Source: Triplophysa rosa (taxonomy: Eukaryota; Chordata; Actinopteri; Cypriniformes; Nemacheilidae). Taken from it: 64,000 bases of DNA. Numbering within the stretch: the stretch's first letter is position 1; each line of letters begins with the position of its first letter. The position numbers were made by a program, and so were the translations under genes. The notes below the pieces were generated by a model that did not search any database, was not told the origin of the DNA, and saw only the letters and a program-made list of their open reading frames with translations. Below are positions 9,820 through 21,692 of the stretch, one piece after another. The DNA lies in assembly GCF_024868665.1 (NCBI RefSeq), contig NC_079890.1, positions 38,894,467-38,958,466 of the forward strand. Reading direction: 5' to 3'.

Positions 9820-12690
9820 TCTACCCTGCATACAGACAGATCCTCAAGAAAGCCTTCTCAGCTAATCAAACTGTTAAAGTGTGGTCCGCTGCATCTGATG
9901 CGTTGCTTCTAGACTGCTTTCAAACTACTAGCTGGGAGGTGTTTAAGAATGCCGCTATGCGTACGGACAGTACTGTTGACCTGGATGATTACACATGTAA
10001 CAACCTATATTAGCACCTGCATTGACAAAATTGTGCTTACCAAGAGTATACGTATGTACCCTGTAGGGTATGGTCGGATCAAAGTTGACCATCTGTGATC
10101 GTAAAACACAGTAACCTCTCAGCAGGACTACGGCCAGGCACCAACAAGTTTGGCCAAATGTCCTATTCTCAACACCTTCATCACTGACCAGGACAGATTC
10201 GGATACTCTCCCCTAGACTTCAAAGGAGGTTCTTGGGGGAGGACAGGACTGTTCACCAAAGTGAGAAAAGCCATGTGGCCCCCAGGGACTGAGAGCCTCA
10301 AATTCTTCCAAAAGATTCTCTCTTTCTCTTTCCTTAGCCACAAAAGACTGGTTTAAAGTGTATACACATGAATCTCCACATTGTATGCTTGCCTCTATGT
10401 TATTCTCCTTCACCTATAACCTCAAAGGCATATGTGCTTAGTGCTATTCTGTGTATATTTACATTCTTGTCCAAACTACAGGTCAATGTAAACGTAACCC
10501 CTTCATGTTTCATATCTACGTGTTTCCCTTTTCATGTCTTAGAATATGGTGTATAGCACAGTAATGTATTTTATACCATACTCATTTTATTCTATTCTAA
10601 GTCTATTCCTGCTCCAAACTACCAGTTGACCATAAATGCAAATGAGTGAGTGTGCCGGACAAAGAAACATGTTTTCGCGCCCAAAACTATCTCATCACAT
10701 TGGATCGCCCACCTTGGAGGGGCGTGACGCCCTCTGTGTTAAAACATCTGAACACGCAGGAAAGCTTGCTCTTTTGTGTATGTTCGTTCGCTGGTGTGTG
10801 TTCGCGCTCGTGCGCGTTCGCGCGCTTGTGTTCTTTCAACCTCTTGAGACCTGTCTCTCCTCGGAGACAGCTTCTTCCGGCAGTTTGCTTCAGCTAAATC
10901 CGACGGACTCACGGCTTGCGCTGAACACACCAGGACCTTTTGATACGCGTGCCAGCACGTGTCCCGAGAAACAAAGAAGCCAATGCAAGTATCTGAACTA
11001 TTGCTAACTAGTTGTGTATAAGCTTTGCCCCTTTTAAATAAGGAGATTGTCCTCGATGGTTCGTGCAGATGTGAATAGCTGATTTAATACTGCCATTTTC
11101 TTTGCTTTATCTATTTCTTTCATTCTCTACTGTTTTTCGTTTTTATTTTTGTTTGTTAATGTTTGGTTTGTGTTAGCTAGTTGATTTTAGTTCCCCCGTA
11201 GTGTAGATAAATAAACCGCATGTGTATCCACGCTCGAACTGTTTCGGTGTTTATTTATCACATATCAACATCACTTAAACTGCTTGATTTCGTTAAGATT
11301 TCTGAAGTGGTACTGTACTACAGTAAGAATATTGTTTTTCCAGGCCAGGGGAGTAATATTTCTTAGAGTTAATACACGACCTGCTGATCACTCGGTGGAC
11401 GAGTGTATTTAGTTTGTCGCTGTTATTAGCTCTGCTGCATCAGGTAAAGTGTATAAAATAATTAATGGTTAATCACCATTAATTATTTGTAGGTTACTGT
11501 GTTTAAACTCATAGTTTCCCCGAAATACACTACAACCCAAACCAGAGGCAAACCGTGAAGTTCGCTCCTCGCTGCATGCACGCTCTTCTGCATTTGTTTC
11601 GGGCAATGCCGGTGACTACAAGAAGGCCAAATATGATCTTCAACGGTCATTAGGAATGATTACAGACTGATACTGGAGTGTCACTTTACCTCTGCTGACA
11701 CCCGACGCATGTGAGATTACAGAACAACACAGACTAGCAAAGCAAAAGCCGGTGTACGTTCACTGACAGCTGCTTCATTCCTGATAAATTCAATGAATTC
11801 TTTGCACGCTTTGAGGTTCTTATGACCGAACCACCAGAATCGCTCATACTGTACATCCATCAATCTTCATATCATTTGCAATGGTAAAAAAAATTCTTGA
11901 GAATCAACCCAAGGAAATCGGCTGGCCCAAATAGCAGGTGCTCAAAACATGCTCATCTGTATTTGCTGACAGCTTTGACATATTTAACGCATCAATTACT
12001 CAAGCCTCAATTCCCACATGCTTGAAGAGCACCACCATCTCACCAGTGCCTAAAAACAGACTTCCGGCCTGTTGCACTGACACCAATAGTGATGGAGTGT
12101 TTCGTGCGAATCATCAGGAGTCGCATCCAGACTTTCATTCCAGAGACCTTGGATCCTCTTCAGTATGCATATAGACCGAATAGGTCAACAGAGGATGCTA
12201 TCAACATCACAATCTTCACTGCCCTCTCACACCTGGAGAACAAGGACAGCTATGTTTGAATGATATTTATACATTACAGCTCAGCATTCAACACAGCGAT
12301 TCCAACTAAACTCATTAATTTGTTGCACACCCTTGCCGTACCACCCACCCTCTGCTACTGGGTCCTGGACTTTCTAACGGGCAGACCACAAACTGTTAGG
12401 ATTGGGAATCACACCTGCAGGACTATAATCATAAACACAGGAACTCCACAGGGCTGCATGTTAAGCCCCATGCTCATGATTTTTGTGTATTGTGCTCTTT
12501 TTTATTGTGTACTTAAGTTGTGTACTTCTACAATTACTTTTAGTGTTATCTTGTATATTGCATTTTTGTGTATTGTACTGACTGTGTCTTGGGCTGCTCG
12601 AATGCGCACAGAATAAGAATTTCACTGTATAGTGCAACCGAGTGTACCTTGCACACGTGACAATAAACTCTTGAATCTTGCATTTTTTTA
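9820..12690 (+). pseudogene. decayed non-LTR retrotransposon (LINE, jockey/CR1-group RT), split by an LTR
   Basis: Two coding pieces flank the LTR at 10,062-11,534. The left piece (9,820-10,061) encodes AYRQILKKAF and WEVFKNAAMRTDSTVDLDDY. The right piece resumes with KPEANREVRSSLHARSSAF near 11,540, then RT motifs at about 12,260-12,480: YSSAFNTAIPTKLINLLHTL and NTGTPQGCMLSPM. Several frameshifts and stops separate them, and the catalytic FADD region is absent. The 3' end near 12,640-12,690 has the ACAATAAACTCTTGAATC tail common to this LINE type. Fish copies of this RT are usually named Rex1/CR1-like or jockey-like; the exact clade is not certain. Confidence 0.7.
10062..11534 (+). mobile_element. 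solo LTR, 1.47 kb, inserted in a LINE
   Basis: Starts TGTAGGGTATGG and ends AATACACTACA (TG...CA with matching TGTAG/CTACA tips). The 4-bp duplication ACCC lies at 10,058-10,061 and 11,535-11,538. Removing it rejoins the interrupted LINE reading frame context. A polyadenylation signal AATAAA at about 11,211 points to plus orientation. No internal retroviral genes remain, so it is a recombined solo LTR. Small frames in it (near 10,128-11,007) are not credible genes. Confidence 0.8.
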
Positions 12691-12702
12691 GTATTTATCA
12701 TA

Positions 12703-15700
12703 ATTTACATTTACATTTAGTCATTTAGTAGACGCTTTTATCCAAAGCGACTTACAAAGAGTTTAAGGAGCAATAAGCAATATGTCATACAGGAGCAATA
12801 GTGCAATAGGTGCCAATACAAAGTTACTAGTTTTAACAAAAGCTAGACCACTACCTGTTGAGAGAAAGCGAGAGGGTTAGTGTTTTTTTTTTTTCATTTG
12901 TCTGTCAAGTATTCACAGAAGAGGTGGGTTTTAAGTAGTTTTTTGAATGTTGTGAGAGATGTGGTTGACTGGACCGAATTAGGAAGAATGTTCCACCAGG
13001 AAGGAGTTGTGAATGAGAATGAGCGGGAAAGCGATTTACTGCCCTTATGGGAAGACAGTACAAGACGACGCTGGTTTGCTGAACGCAGGGATCTTGATGG
13101 GGTGTAGGAGTGTAGGAGGGTGTGAAAGTATGTCGGTGCAGATCCAGTGATAGTCCTGTAGGCAAGCATTAGTGACTTGAATCTGATACGGGCTTCAACC
13201 GGTAGCCAGTGGAGGGAGATGAAAAGGGGCGTCACATGAGCCCTTTTGGGCTGTTGGAAGACGAGGCGTGCTGCTGCGTTCTGAACCAGCTGGAGCGGTT
13301 TGATAGCCTTTGCAGGAAGACCAGCAAGGAGAGCATTGCAGTAGTCCAACCTTGAGATTACCAGGGCCTGGACAAGGAGTTGTGCCGCATGCTCAGTGAG
13401 ATAGGGTCTAACCTTTCTAATGTTGAATAAGGCATATCGGCATGACCGCGTTGTCTTTGCAATGTGATCATTGAAGGACAGCTGTTCATCAAATATGACT
13501 CCGAGGTTCCTGGCTGTTTTGGAAGGAGTGATTGTGGTATTGCCAAGTTGGATGGTGAGATCGTGTTGCACCGTGGGGTGTGCCGGAAACACGAGTAGTT
13601 CTGTCTTGGCAGGGTTCAGCTGGAGGTGATGCTCTTTCATCCAAGCCGAGATGTCCTCTAGGCAGGCAGTAATGCGAGCTGCTACAGTGGTATCGTCTGG
13701 GTGAAACGAGATGTAGATCTGGGTGTCGTCAGCATAACAGTGATAGGAGAAGCCGTGTGCCCGTATGATGGGTCCCAAGGATGTCGTGTAGATGGAAAAA
13801 AGCAGCGGTCCAAGCACCGATCCCTGAGGGACCCCAGTGATCATGTGGTGAGCAGTGGACAGCGAGCCCCTCCATGACACCCTGAAGGATCTGCTGGAGA
13901 GGTAGGATTTGAACCAGCGGAGAGGAGCGCCTGAGATTCCTAGAGATGACAGGGTTGCTAGCAGTATCTGGTGATTGACAGTGTCAAACGCTGCAGATAG
14001 GTCTAGCAGAATCAGGACCGAGGATTTAGATTCCGCCTTGGCTAGCCGCAGTGCTTCTGTGACCGATAGCAGTGCAGTCTCAGTGGAGTGGTTTGTTTTG
14101 AAGCCAGACTGCTTGTCATCCAGTAGTTTGTTCTGGGATAGGTAGGACGACACCTGGTTGAAAGCTGCCCTTTCAAGTGTTTTTGCAATAAATGGGAGGA
14201 GAGAGACAGGTCTGTAACTGTCGGTAGTAGAGGGGTCCAATGTGGGTTTCTTCAGTAGGGGTGTGACCTGGGCCTGTTTGAATGTGGATGGAAAGGTGCC
14301 GGTGAGCAGGGAGGTGTTGATGATGTGTGTGAGTGCAGGTGCGAGTGTGCTGGATGTGGCCTGAAGGAGATGGGAGGGTATTGGGTCAAGGGGACAGGTG
14401 GTGGGGTGGCTGGAGAGAAGTCTGGTGACTTCAGTGTCAGTCAGTGGGGTGAAAGAGGAGAGTTCAATGTTTGAAGTGAGGGAGGTGTGTACCGAGGTCT
14501 GAGGTGCTAAGAATTGTTCGCTGATGGATGATGTTTTCTCAGTGAAAAATACAGCGAAGTCCTCTGCGGTCAAAGATGAAGTGGGTGGGGGAGGAGGGGG
14601 GCAAAGAAGAGAGTTAAACGTCTTGAAAAGCTGCAGAGTGTTAGGCGCATTGCTTACCTTGGTGGTATAGAAAGACGTTTTAGCTGTGGTAACACTAGCA
14701 GAGAAGGAGGACAGTAGTGACTGGTAGTCCCCTAGGTCAGCAGGATTCTTGGTCTTGCGCCATTTCCTTTCAGCAGCCCTGAGTGTACTCCGTTGTTCAC
14801 GGAGGATGTCAGACAGCCAGGGGCAGGAGGGGGTGGCGCGGGCTGGTCTGGAGGACAGAGGACAAAGGTTATCTAGACAGGATGTAAGTGTTGAGCATAA
14901 GGTGTCGGTGGCGGTGTCAGCATCTAGAGATGCAAAGTTGGAGGGAAGAGAGGATGTGACTTTAGCAGAGAGGGTGCTAGGAGAGAGAGAGCGGAGGTTC
15001 CGTCTAAAATAAACGGGTGGTGGTGTTGGTGTAGTGCATATAGGAAGGAGTATGTTGAAAGTGATGAAGAAGTGGTCAGAAATGTGAAGAGGTGTGACTT
15101 GAATGTTATCTGTGGTGGAGTTACGGGTGTAGATGAGATCAAGCTGGTTTCCTGATCTGTGAGTACAGGCTGTGGCGAGGCGCGTGAGGTCGAACGAGGC
15201 GGTGAGGGTGTGGAAGTCAGAGGCATAGGGTTTCTCTAGGTGGATGTTGAAGTCCCCGAAGACTACAAGAGGGCCGCTATCCTCCGGGAATGATGAGAGC
15301 AACACATCTAACTCTTCAATGAAGTTGTGAAGAGGACCTGGGGGGCGGTAAACTACAACAACACTGAGCTGAGTGGGAAAAGTGATATTAACAGCATGGT
15401 ATTCAAATGAATGGTTGTTGCATAGGGAAGATAGTGGGGAATATTTCCAATTATTGTTGATAAGCAAACCTGTGCCTCCTCCTCTTCCGGTTTGGCGGGG
15501 AGAGTGAGAGAAGGAGTAGTTTGTGGAGAGAGCAGCGGGTGTGGCTGAGTCTTCAGGACGAATCCATGTCTCAGTAAGACCAAGAATGTGAATGTCAGAC
15601 TGGCTGGCAAACGCATGGATGAAGTCAGTCTTGTTCACAGCTGACTGGCAGTTCCAGAGACCCATAGAGAGAGACAGAGGTGTAGAAGGGGATGTGTGAA

Positions 15701-15965
15701 TGGGACGCGCGTGAAAGTGAGCGCGTCGTGCCTTGCGTCTTGGGTGAGAACGCTGTATGCGGTGGAGTACAGGAATAAACTTGAAACACATGGTGTTAGT
15801 ATAGACGTAAATAAAACAAAGCTTATGTTAAATATAGTGATGTGCCTTGCTGGTGTCTTTGCTCGGTGGAGTCGCGCAGGTAGAGTCGCAGGTCTTTACA
15901 CTCGTCGGTCTTCACACGAGGAGGGCTGACGCTACCGCTGACGCTTACCGCCCCAGCGCAGAGGC
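12703..15965 (-). mobile_element. L2-type LINE, apparently full-length coding region
   Basis: The single long ORF below is followed on the minus strand by a short 3' UTR ending in the L2-type tail (GCGTCTGCTAAATGACTAAA is its common form; here near 12,715-12,745). The 5' part up to about 15,960 is GC-rich untranslated sequence. The 3' end abuts the tail of the older LINE, so this element landed there later. A 5'-truncated relative lies at 30,333-31,255. Confidence 0.8.
12894..15791 (-). CDS. LINE endonuclease/reverse transcriptase, intact ORF
   Basis: 965 codons without interruption. Residues about 43-245 form an apurinic-type endonuclease: N47 in LWNCQS, E74 in LTETW, D180/N182 in GDFNIH, D239/H240 in ISDH. 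Residues about 500-760 form the reverse transcriptase, with D597 in LLDLSAAFD, GVPQGSVLGPLLF at 653-665 and the catalytic YADD at 686-689. The C-terminus has the L2/CR1-type QLVQNAAARLVF and SLHWLPVEARI region. The protein nicks target DNA and primes reverse transcription of its own RNA. All key residues are present, so it may still be competent, although the true start and 5' UTR were not verified. Overlapping short frames on both strands are shadows. Confidence 0.9.
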   Translation of the reverse strand: MCFKFIPVLHRIQRSHPRRKARRAHFHARPIHTSPSTPLSLSMGLWNCQSAVNKTDFIHAFASQSDIHILGLTETWIRPEDSATPAALSTNYSFSHSPRQTGRGGGTGLLINNNWKYSPLSSLCNNHSFEYHAVNITFPTQLSVVVVYRPPGPLHNFIEELDVLLSSFPEDSGPLVVFGDFNIHLEKPYASDFHTLTASFDLTRLATACTHRSGNQLDLIYTRNSTTDNIQVTPLHISDHFFITFNILLPICTTPTPPPVYFRRNLRSLSPSTLSAKVTSSLPSNFASLDADTATDTLCSTLTSCLDNLCPLSSRPARATPSCPWLSDILREQRSTLRAAERKWRKTKNPADLGDYQSLLSSFSASVTTAKTSFYTTKVSNAPNTLQLFKTFNSLLCPPPPPPTSSLTAEDFAVFFTEKTSSISEQFLAPQTSVHTSLTSNIELSSFTPLTDTEVTRLLSSHPTTCPLDPIPSHLLQATSSTLAPALTHIINTSLLTGTFPSTFKQAQVTPLLKKPTLDPSTTDSYRPVSLLPFIAKTLERAAFNQVSSYLSQNKLLDDKQSGFKTNHSTETALLSVTEALRLAKAESKSSVLILLDLSAAFDTVNHQILLATLSSLGISGAPLRWFKSYLSSRSFRVSWRGSLSTAHHMITGVPQGSVLGPLLFSIYTTSLGPIIRAHGFSYHCYADDTQIYISFHPDDTTVAARITACLEDISAWMKEHHLQLNPAKTELLVFPAHPTVQHDLTIQLGNTTITPSKTARNLGVIFDEQLSFNDHIAKTTRSCRYALFNIRKVRPYLTEHAAQLLVQALVISRLDYCNALLAGLPAKAIKPLQLVQNAAARLVFQQPKRAHVTPLFISLHWLPVEARIRFKSLMLAYRTITGSAPTYFHTLLHSYTPSRSLRSANQRRLVLSSHKGSKSLSRSFSFTTPSWWNILPNSVQSTTSLTTFKKLLKTHLFCEYLTDK

Positions 15966-18000
15966 ACTGCTTAAGTAAGTGTTGAGATTAGCGCGAACAG
16001 AATACAGCTGGAACACGCCTTCTCGATTAGCAAAACAAAGCCTGAACGACTTGAATGGGCCACGGATCAAACAGCAAACAAACTTGCTCCGTGCGTTTTA
16101 AGTGCAAAATTATAATGTCAAGCCGTAACGAGCGGCTAACGGCAATTAATTTAATGTGACTTCAGTAGCAACGGAACAAAAACGCTAACACCTTAGGAAT
16201 CAGTCAACGACTAATGAATAATTAAATAAACAAGCTCAAATAATCTTAACTAACAACAGGCAACAGTCCAGTTCAACAGTTAAAACAGCTTAACAGGGTA
16301 AATAGCAGACTCATGCACTACCGCAGACTTGTGATGATATTCGCTAATATGACACATTATGTTTAAATGTGCAACATCGCATTATTTGGATGAGGATTTC
16401 TTCAAGTTAAATTCATTAACACCTCACCAATCCTTGGAATATGGCTACATTAAAGGCGGGGTAACCGATTCCGGGCCGAGTACCAAAACAACCTTGTAGC
16501 CAATCAGCAGTAAGGTGCACAGTGCACAGGACGGACATTAGCCCAGCCGAGCGCTGACGAAAGCGAAAGATGGGGGTAGGGGTGTGTTTGTTTTGGTGAT
16601 TTGGATAAAAATACTGACACATCATCGAAGTACTATAGTGTTTATCCACATCACAGCCTATGAGGTTGAAAAGATACAGATTTTTACTCAAATTACCAGC
16701 TTTGTAGGATTAAACTAACATAATCTTTGATGATCTGTAACACACAAGTCTTACAGAAAGTTAATTAGCTTTGTCTGTCATGCCTCTTTGATTATAAATA
16801 CAATACACATGCATTCTGTTTCCCTCTAATAAAAATGAAATTTACATGTGGAATTCAAAGTAAAAGCCATCCTCAATTTATTAAAATACTTAAAGTCCGG
16901 GTAAAGAAATATAAAATATGTGTTCTGAGTTTGTCACACCATATAAAAATGTGTTATTAACCACTCCGACAAATATGAATGATTAAAAAACCTGCTAAGT
17001 AAAATAAGTTATCAAAATCTTGAAAAAAAGCAGTGCTCTCTTCTCTCAAATGCTGAGAGTGTGTCTGCTGTGTGAGACCCTGATTCCTCCGTCCTCACTC
17101 ACGTCTTTTCCTCGCTTCCTTCCCTCGCATCCTGAACGCTGAACAAATATAACTGAGAAGCATACAAAGAAAAGATGCAAAGATGGAGTAATTAAATCAA
17201 ATGAAATGGCATATTCCCGCTCTCTTTAGCGTCACTACAAAGTGTCGTCAGTTCATGATGACTATACACAGCACATTGAAAATATAAGTTTCATACATGT
17301 ACATACTTTAGGTAGAGTTTATAATCCCCACTACATTAAAATGAAGTTAACACATGCTTAAAAGTATATTTAACGCTGTTTTTGAATAAAAAAAAAGTGG
17401 GTGGGTCCTCCCCCAGGAAAAATTTGAGCGTCTAAACGACACAGCAGAACCAGTGGGGTAGTGAGAAAGACCAGCAGTTTTGATATCGACGCAAGTTTGA
17501 ATCCACCTTACGCCAAACTCGCTCTTTTACACGTTCACATGACACATCAGATCGTACAGGCATTTATTTTCAACAGAATGAAGAAAATATTTGAAAAATG
17601 GCGTTTAATAATGAAGTGTATGGTAATGAAATGGGTAGGGAGATCTTTATTGTCCAAATTAGTTGCCATTCATTTAAAATTTGTAATAAATATAATCATT
17701 TACTCTCTAATATTATTGTGTAATGTACAACAAAACTTTGCTTACCATGCTGTGTCGAAACGCATTTAGAAATGCTAAATGTCGTTTATATCAACTCAGC
17801 AGCAGCATGGAAGTCAAGGCTGTAGCTAAAACGTGGAATGGAGTTTAATTTATTAGGCGTTCCTCAAGTGGAATGGATTGGACTGACTGCGCTATAAAAG
17901 TAAGGCCGCTTTCATATCTAGTTCGATTGCCTGGACCGAACCCTAGTTCAATTTCTCCCCCCTCCGGTCTGTGTTCACATTGTAATTTTTGCATATGAAC
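15966..18000. other. intergenic, unassigned
   Basis: No credible gene. 16,420-16,700 is a more GC-rich block of repeat-like character. The rest is AT-rich, with a basic 100-codon frame at 17,461-17,769 that shows no motif. 17,900-18,010 resembles the edge of another repeat. Confidence 0.5.
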
Positions 18001-18019
18001 CGCGGTGCGCTTGCGTCAT

Positions 18020-21000
18020 CAAGCGGCGGCCACGTACTCATGTTGCTCTCTCTCTAATAAAGCACTTTTTGTTAACGATATGATAACAGATCATAAAATA
18101 GACATGCTCTGTTTGACAGAAACATGGCTAAAACCAGATGATTATATTACTTTAAATGAATCTGTCCCCCAAGATTATTATTATAAACATGAGCCTCGTC
18201 TGAAAGGCAGAGGGGGAGGTGTCGCAGCACTTTACAATAACTCTTTTAGCATTTCCCAGAAGTCTAACTCTAAATATAATTCTTTTGAAGTCATGGTACT
18301 TCATGTTTCAACACCTAATACTAAGGATAAAACATTTTTTAAAACTGTATCTAAGGATATTCTGGTATTATGTTTGCTTCACTGGCCTACGGCTGCAAAT
18401 AAAACTCATTGTTACAAATATGGTAGAACAATAACTTCAACTACCAAAGATGCGTTTCTCGATAATCTGCCCGAATTGTCTCAAATCATGAGAAATAACG
18501 TTGAAGATCTTGACATTACCACTGAAAATTTTAATTCCACCTTCTCGGTAACGCTAGACAAAGTTGCTCCACTACGTTTAAAGAAGATTAAAAATGGCAG
18601 CCCCACACCGTGGTATAATGAACACACTCAGGCTCTAAAGAAAGCGGCCCGAAAAATGGAGCGCAACTTTAAGAAAACTAAATTAGAGGTATTTCGTACA
18701 GCATGGAAGGATAGTATTCGAAAATACAGGAAAGCCCTAAAACTTCTAGATCCGCCTACTTTTCATCACTAATAGAAGAAAACAAGCACAACCCTAGGTT
18801 TTTATTTAACACGGTGGCTAAATTAACAAAAAATAAATCGTCAGTGACTTCTGATCCTGTATATCAGCATAGCAGTGATGAATTTATGAACTACTTCACA
18901 TATAAAATCCAAGATATTAGAGAAAAAATTATAACAATGCAATCAGAAGTGAAACCCGCTGAACAAACTAACTACAGCGCCCTTAAGGAGAAAATGCAAT
19001 TATTTTATACCGTAGATCAAGATGAGCTGTCTAAAATTATTAGATCATCTAAATCAACAACATGCATACTAGACCCTATACCTACAAATCTACTGAAAGA
19101 GATGCTCCCAGAAATTATAGATCCTCTTCTTGGTATTATTAACTCATCTCTGACATTAGGACATGTGCCTAAAGCATATAAGGTGGCTGTTATAAGGCCC
19201 CTTGTCAAAAAACCCCAACTCGAACCCTAGAGAACTAGGAACTACAGGTCTATATCGAATCTACCTTTCATATCTAAAGTTCTGGAAAAAGTAGTTTCAA
19301 CTCAATTATGCTCCTTCCTCCAAAGGAATGACATCAATGAAGAATTCCAGTCTGGATTTAGAGCATGTCACAGTACAGAGACTGCTTTGATCAGAGTTAC
19401 AAATGATCTGCTATTGGCGTCTGACCGAGGTTGTATCTCGTTATTGGTGCTGCTAGACCTTAGTGCTGCATTCGATACCATTGACCACAGCACACTCCTA
19501 CATAGACTCGAAAATTATGTCGGCATTAAGGAATAGCTTTGAAATGGTTTAAATCTTATTTATCCGACCGTTTTCAATTTGTAGCAATAAACAATGAGGT
19601 GTCACGCAAATCGCAAGTCCAGTACGGTGTACCACAGGGCTCAGTCTTAGGGCCTCTGCTCTTCGCATTATACATGCTACCTCTAGGAGATATAATAAAG
19701 CGACACGGAGTTAGCTTTCACTGTTATGCTGATGATACTCAACTTTATATTTCCTCGAAGCCTCATGAAACACAGCAGTTCCATCGAATAATGGAATGCA
19801 TAGTCGATATAAAAAACTGGATGAGTAACAACTTTTTATTACTGAACTCGGACAAAACGGAAGTGTTACTTATTGGACCGAAAACTGCTATAAGTAACAA
19901 CCAAGAATACTGTTTAACTATTGACGGATGTTCCATAAAACCCTCGTCGTCAGCAAAGAATCTTGGCGTTCTATTCGATAGTAGATCTGTCATTTGAGAG
20001 CCACGTCGCCAACACCTGTAAAATTGCGTTTTTCCATCTTAAGAATATATCTAAACTACGTCATATGCTTCAATGTCAGATGCAGAGAAGTTAATTCATG
20101 CATTCATGACATCAAGACTAGACTACTGTAATGCACTGTTAGGTGGTTGCCCTGCAGGCTTATTACAAAAACTCCAATTGGTCCAAAACGTGGCAGCTCG
20201 AGTTCTTACACGTACAAAAAAGTATGAACATATTAGCCCGGTTCTGTCAACCTTGCACTGGTTACCTATAAAGCATCGCGTTAACTTTAAAATCTTGCTT
20301 ATTACCTATAAAGCCCTACATGGTTTAGCTCCTCAGTACTTGAATGAACTCCTTTTGTATTACAGTCCTTCACGTGCATTACGCTCTCAGGCGTCCTGTC
20401 AGTTGGTAATACCTAGAATTTCAAAATCAAGTGCAGGTGGTAGATCCTTTTCCTATCTAGCGCCTAAACTTTGGAATAGTCTTCCCTGCACTGTCCGGGA
20501 GGCAGACACACTCTGTCAGTTTAAATCTAGACTAAAGACGCATCTTTTTAATCTTGCATACACTACTCTTCCATAATATAAATCCTCTGAGGGTTTAGGC
20601 TGCATTAGTTTAGATCAACCGGAACCAAAAACACAACTGATGTACTTGTTGCATCAAAGAGTGCAGAACAGTACTCTACTCTCAGCCAGTCTTGTCTCAT
20701 TGTTCCAAGGTTACCACAGCGAGCAGGATGCAGTTCATGGCCTGACCTGATGGTAGAGCGGAGAATGGGAAGTGGGGACCTGACAAGAGCTGAGATGATA
20801 GAGCTGGATAAAGAAGGATGCGGTACTTGACACGTCTTCACCACAAAATTTCAAATGCTATTAGATTATTAATGATAATCTTAAACTATAATTTATTTTA
20901 TTATTAAGTTTATTTATTTTATTTAGCCTTGTTGTGCAAGTTCTCTGGAGCTTGTGCAGAGGCAGCAGCTTTTGCCAGAGGGGAACTGGAATCCCCTGGT

Positions 21001-21221
21001 TGGGCCTGGGTTCTCCTGAGGTTTTTTTTCTCGATTAGAGTTTTGGGTTCCTCGCCACCGTTTGCATACTGTTTTTGCACTATCTGCCTGACCGGGGGGG
21101 CTGCTTTAGAATTTTAAAGTTTTACTTAATTAATATTGCATATAGGAATTTATAGTCTGTTATATTTGACCTGTGCTTCTCTCTCCTTTATCCTAAATGT
21201 GTGCTCTCACTGAGCGTGTGT

Positions 21222-21287
<66 letters not shown>

Positions 21288-21579
21288 CGTGTCTTTGTGT
21301 GTGCCTACTTGTCTGTGTACGTGTGTGTGTGTGTGCTGCGTGCGCGTCCGTGTGTGTGTCTGTGTATGTCTTGTATGTGTGTTAGTACGTGTGCATATTG
21401 TGTGTGTGGAGTGTTTTGTATGTGGGTATGTCTGTCTTCTTGTTTTCACCTTTTTCTTGTTTTTGCAGGTACAACTTTAATTGTTTTGCTTATAGTCAAT
21501 ATGTCTTATGTACAGCTGCTTTGTAACAATGAAAATTGTAAAAAGCGCTATATAAATAAAGTTGAGTTGAGAGAGTTGA
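18020..21579 (+). pseudogene. second L2-type LINE, broken
   Basis: A 5' piece (18,005-18,772) has the endonuclease start IDMLCLTETWLKPDDY and RGGGVAALY but has lost the GDFN region by deletion. After a frameshift, 18,814-19,230 encodes the pre-RT region and ends in a TAG within PQLEP. The frame continues with RSISNLPFISKVLEK and LLDLSAAFDTIDH (about 19,245-19,490) to further breaks. 19,539-19,997 has YGVPQGSVLGPLLFALY and CYADDTQLYIS. 20,073-20,576 has the C-terminal LDYCNALLGG and LHWLPIKHRVNF region. The 3' UTR includes a TG microsatellite and ends at a GTTGAG-type tail near 21,579. Inactive. Confidence 0.85.
21221..21283. repeat. (TG)n microsatellite
   Basis: About 31 uninterrupted TG units in the 3' UTR of the L2, with degenerate TG-rich DNA on to about 21,420. 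Cys/Val-alternating frames here are translations of the repeat. Confidence 0.95.
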
Positions 21580-21692
21580 GTTACTGGGCCACAAAAGTTC
21601 ATATCTATATTTATTTGAACGAACGTGTGTGTAGACCTTGTCAGGCGCTTGGCCTTAGCTCTTTGTAATGATCACGATGACTGTGCTGGTGC

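Noticed and set aside
10062..11534. A retroviral gene in the 123-codon frame near 10,636-11,007
   Set aside because: Entirely within a solo LTR; no gag, pol or env motif.
13358..15616. Several 60-100 codon ORFs overlapping the large LINE ORF
   Set aside because: Alternative-frame shadows of the 965-codon ORF.
21197..21668. Cys/Val-rich ORFs up to 155 codons on both strands
   Set aside because: Translation of a TG microsatellite in a LINE 3' UTR.
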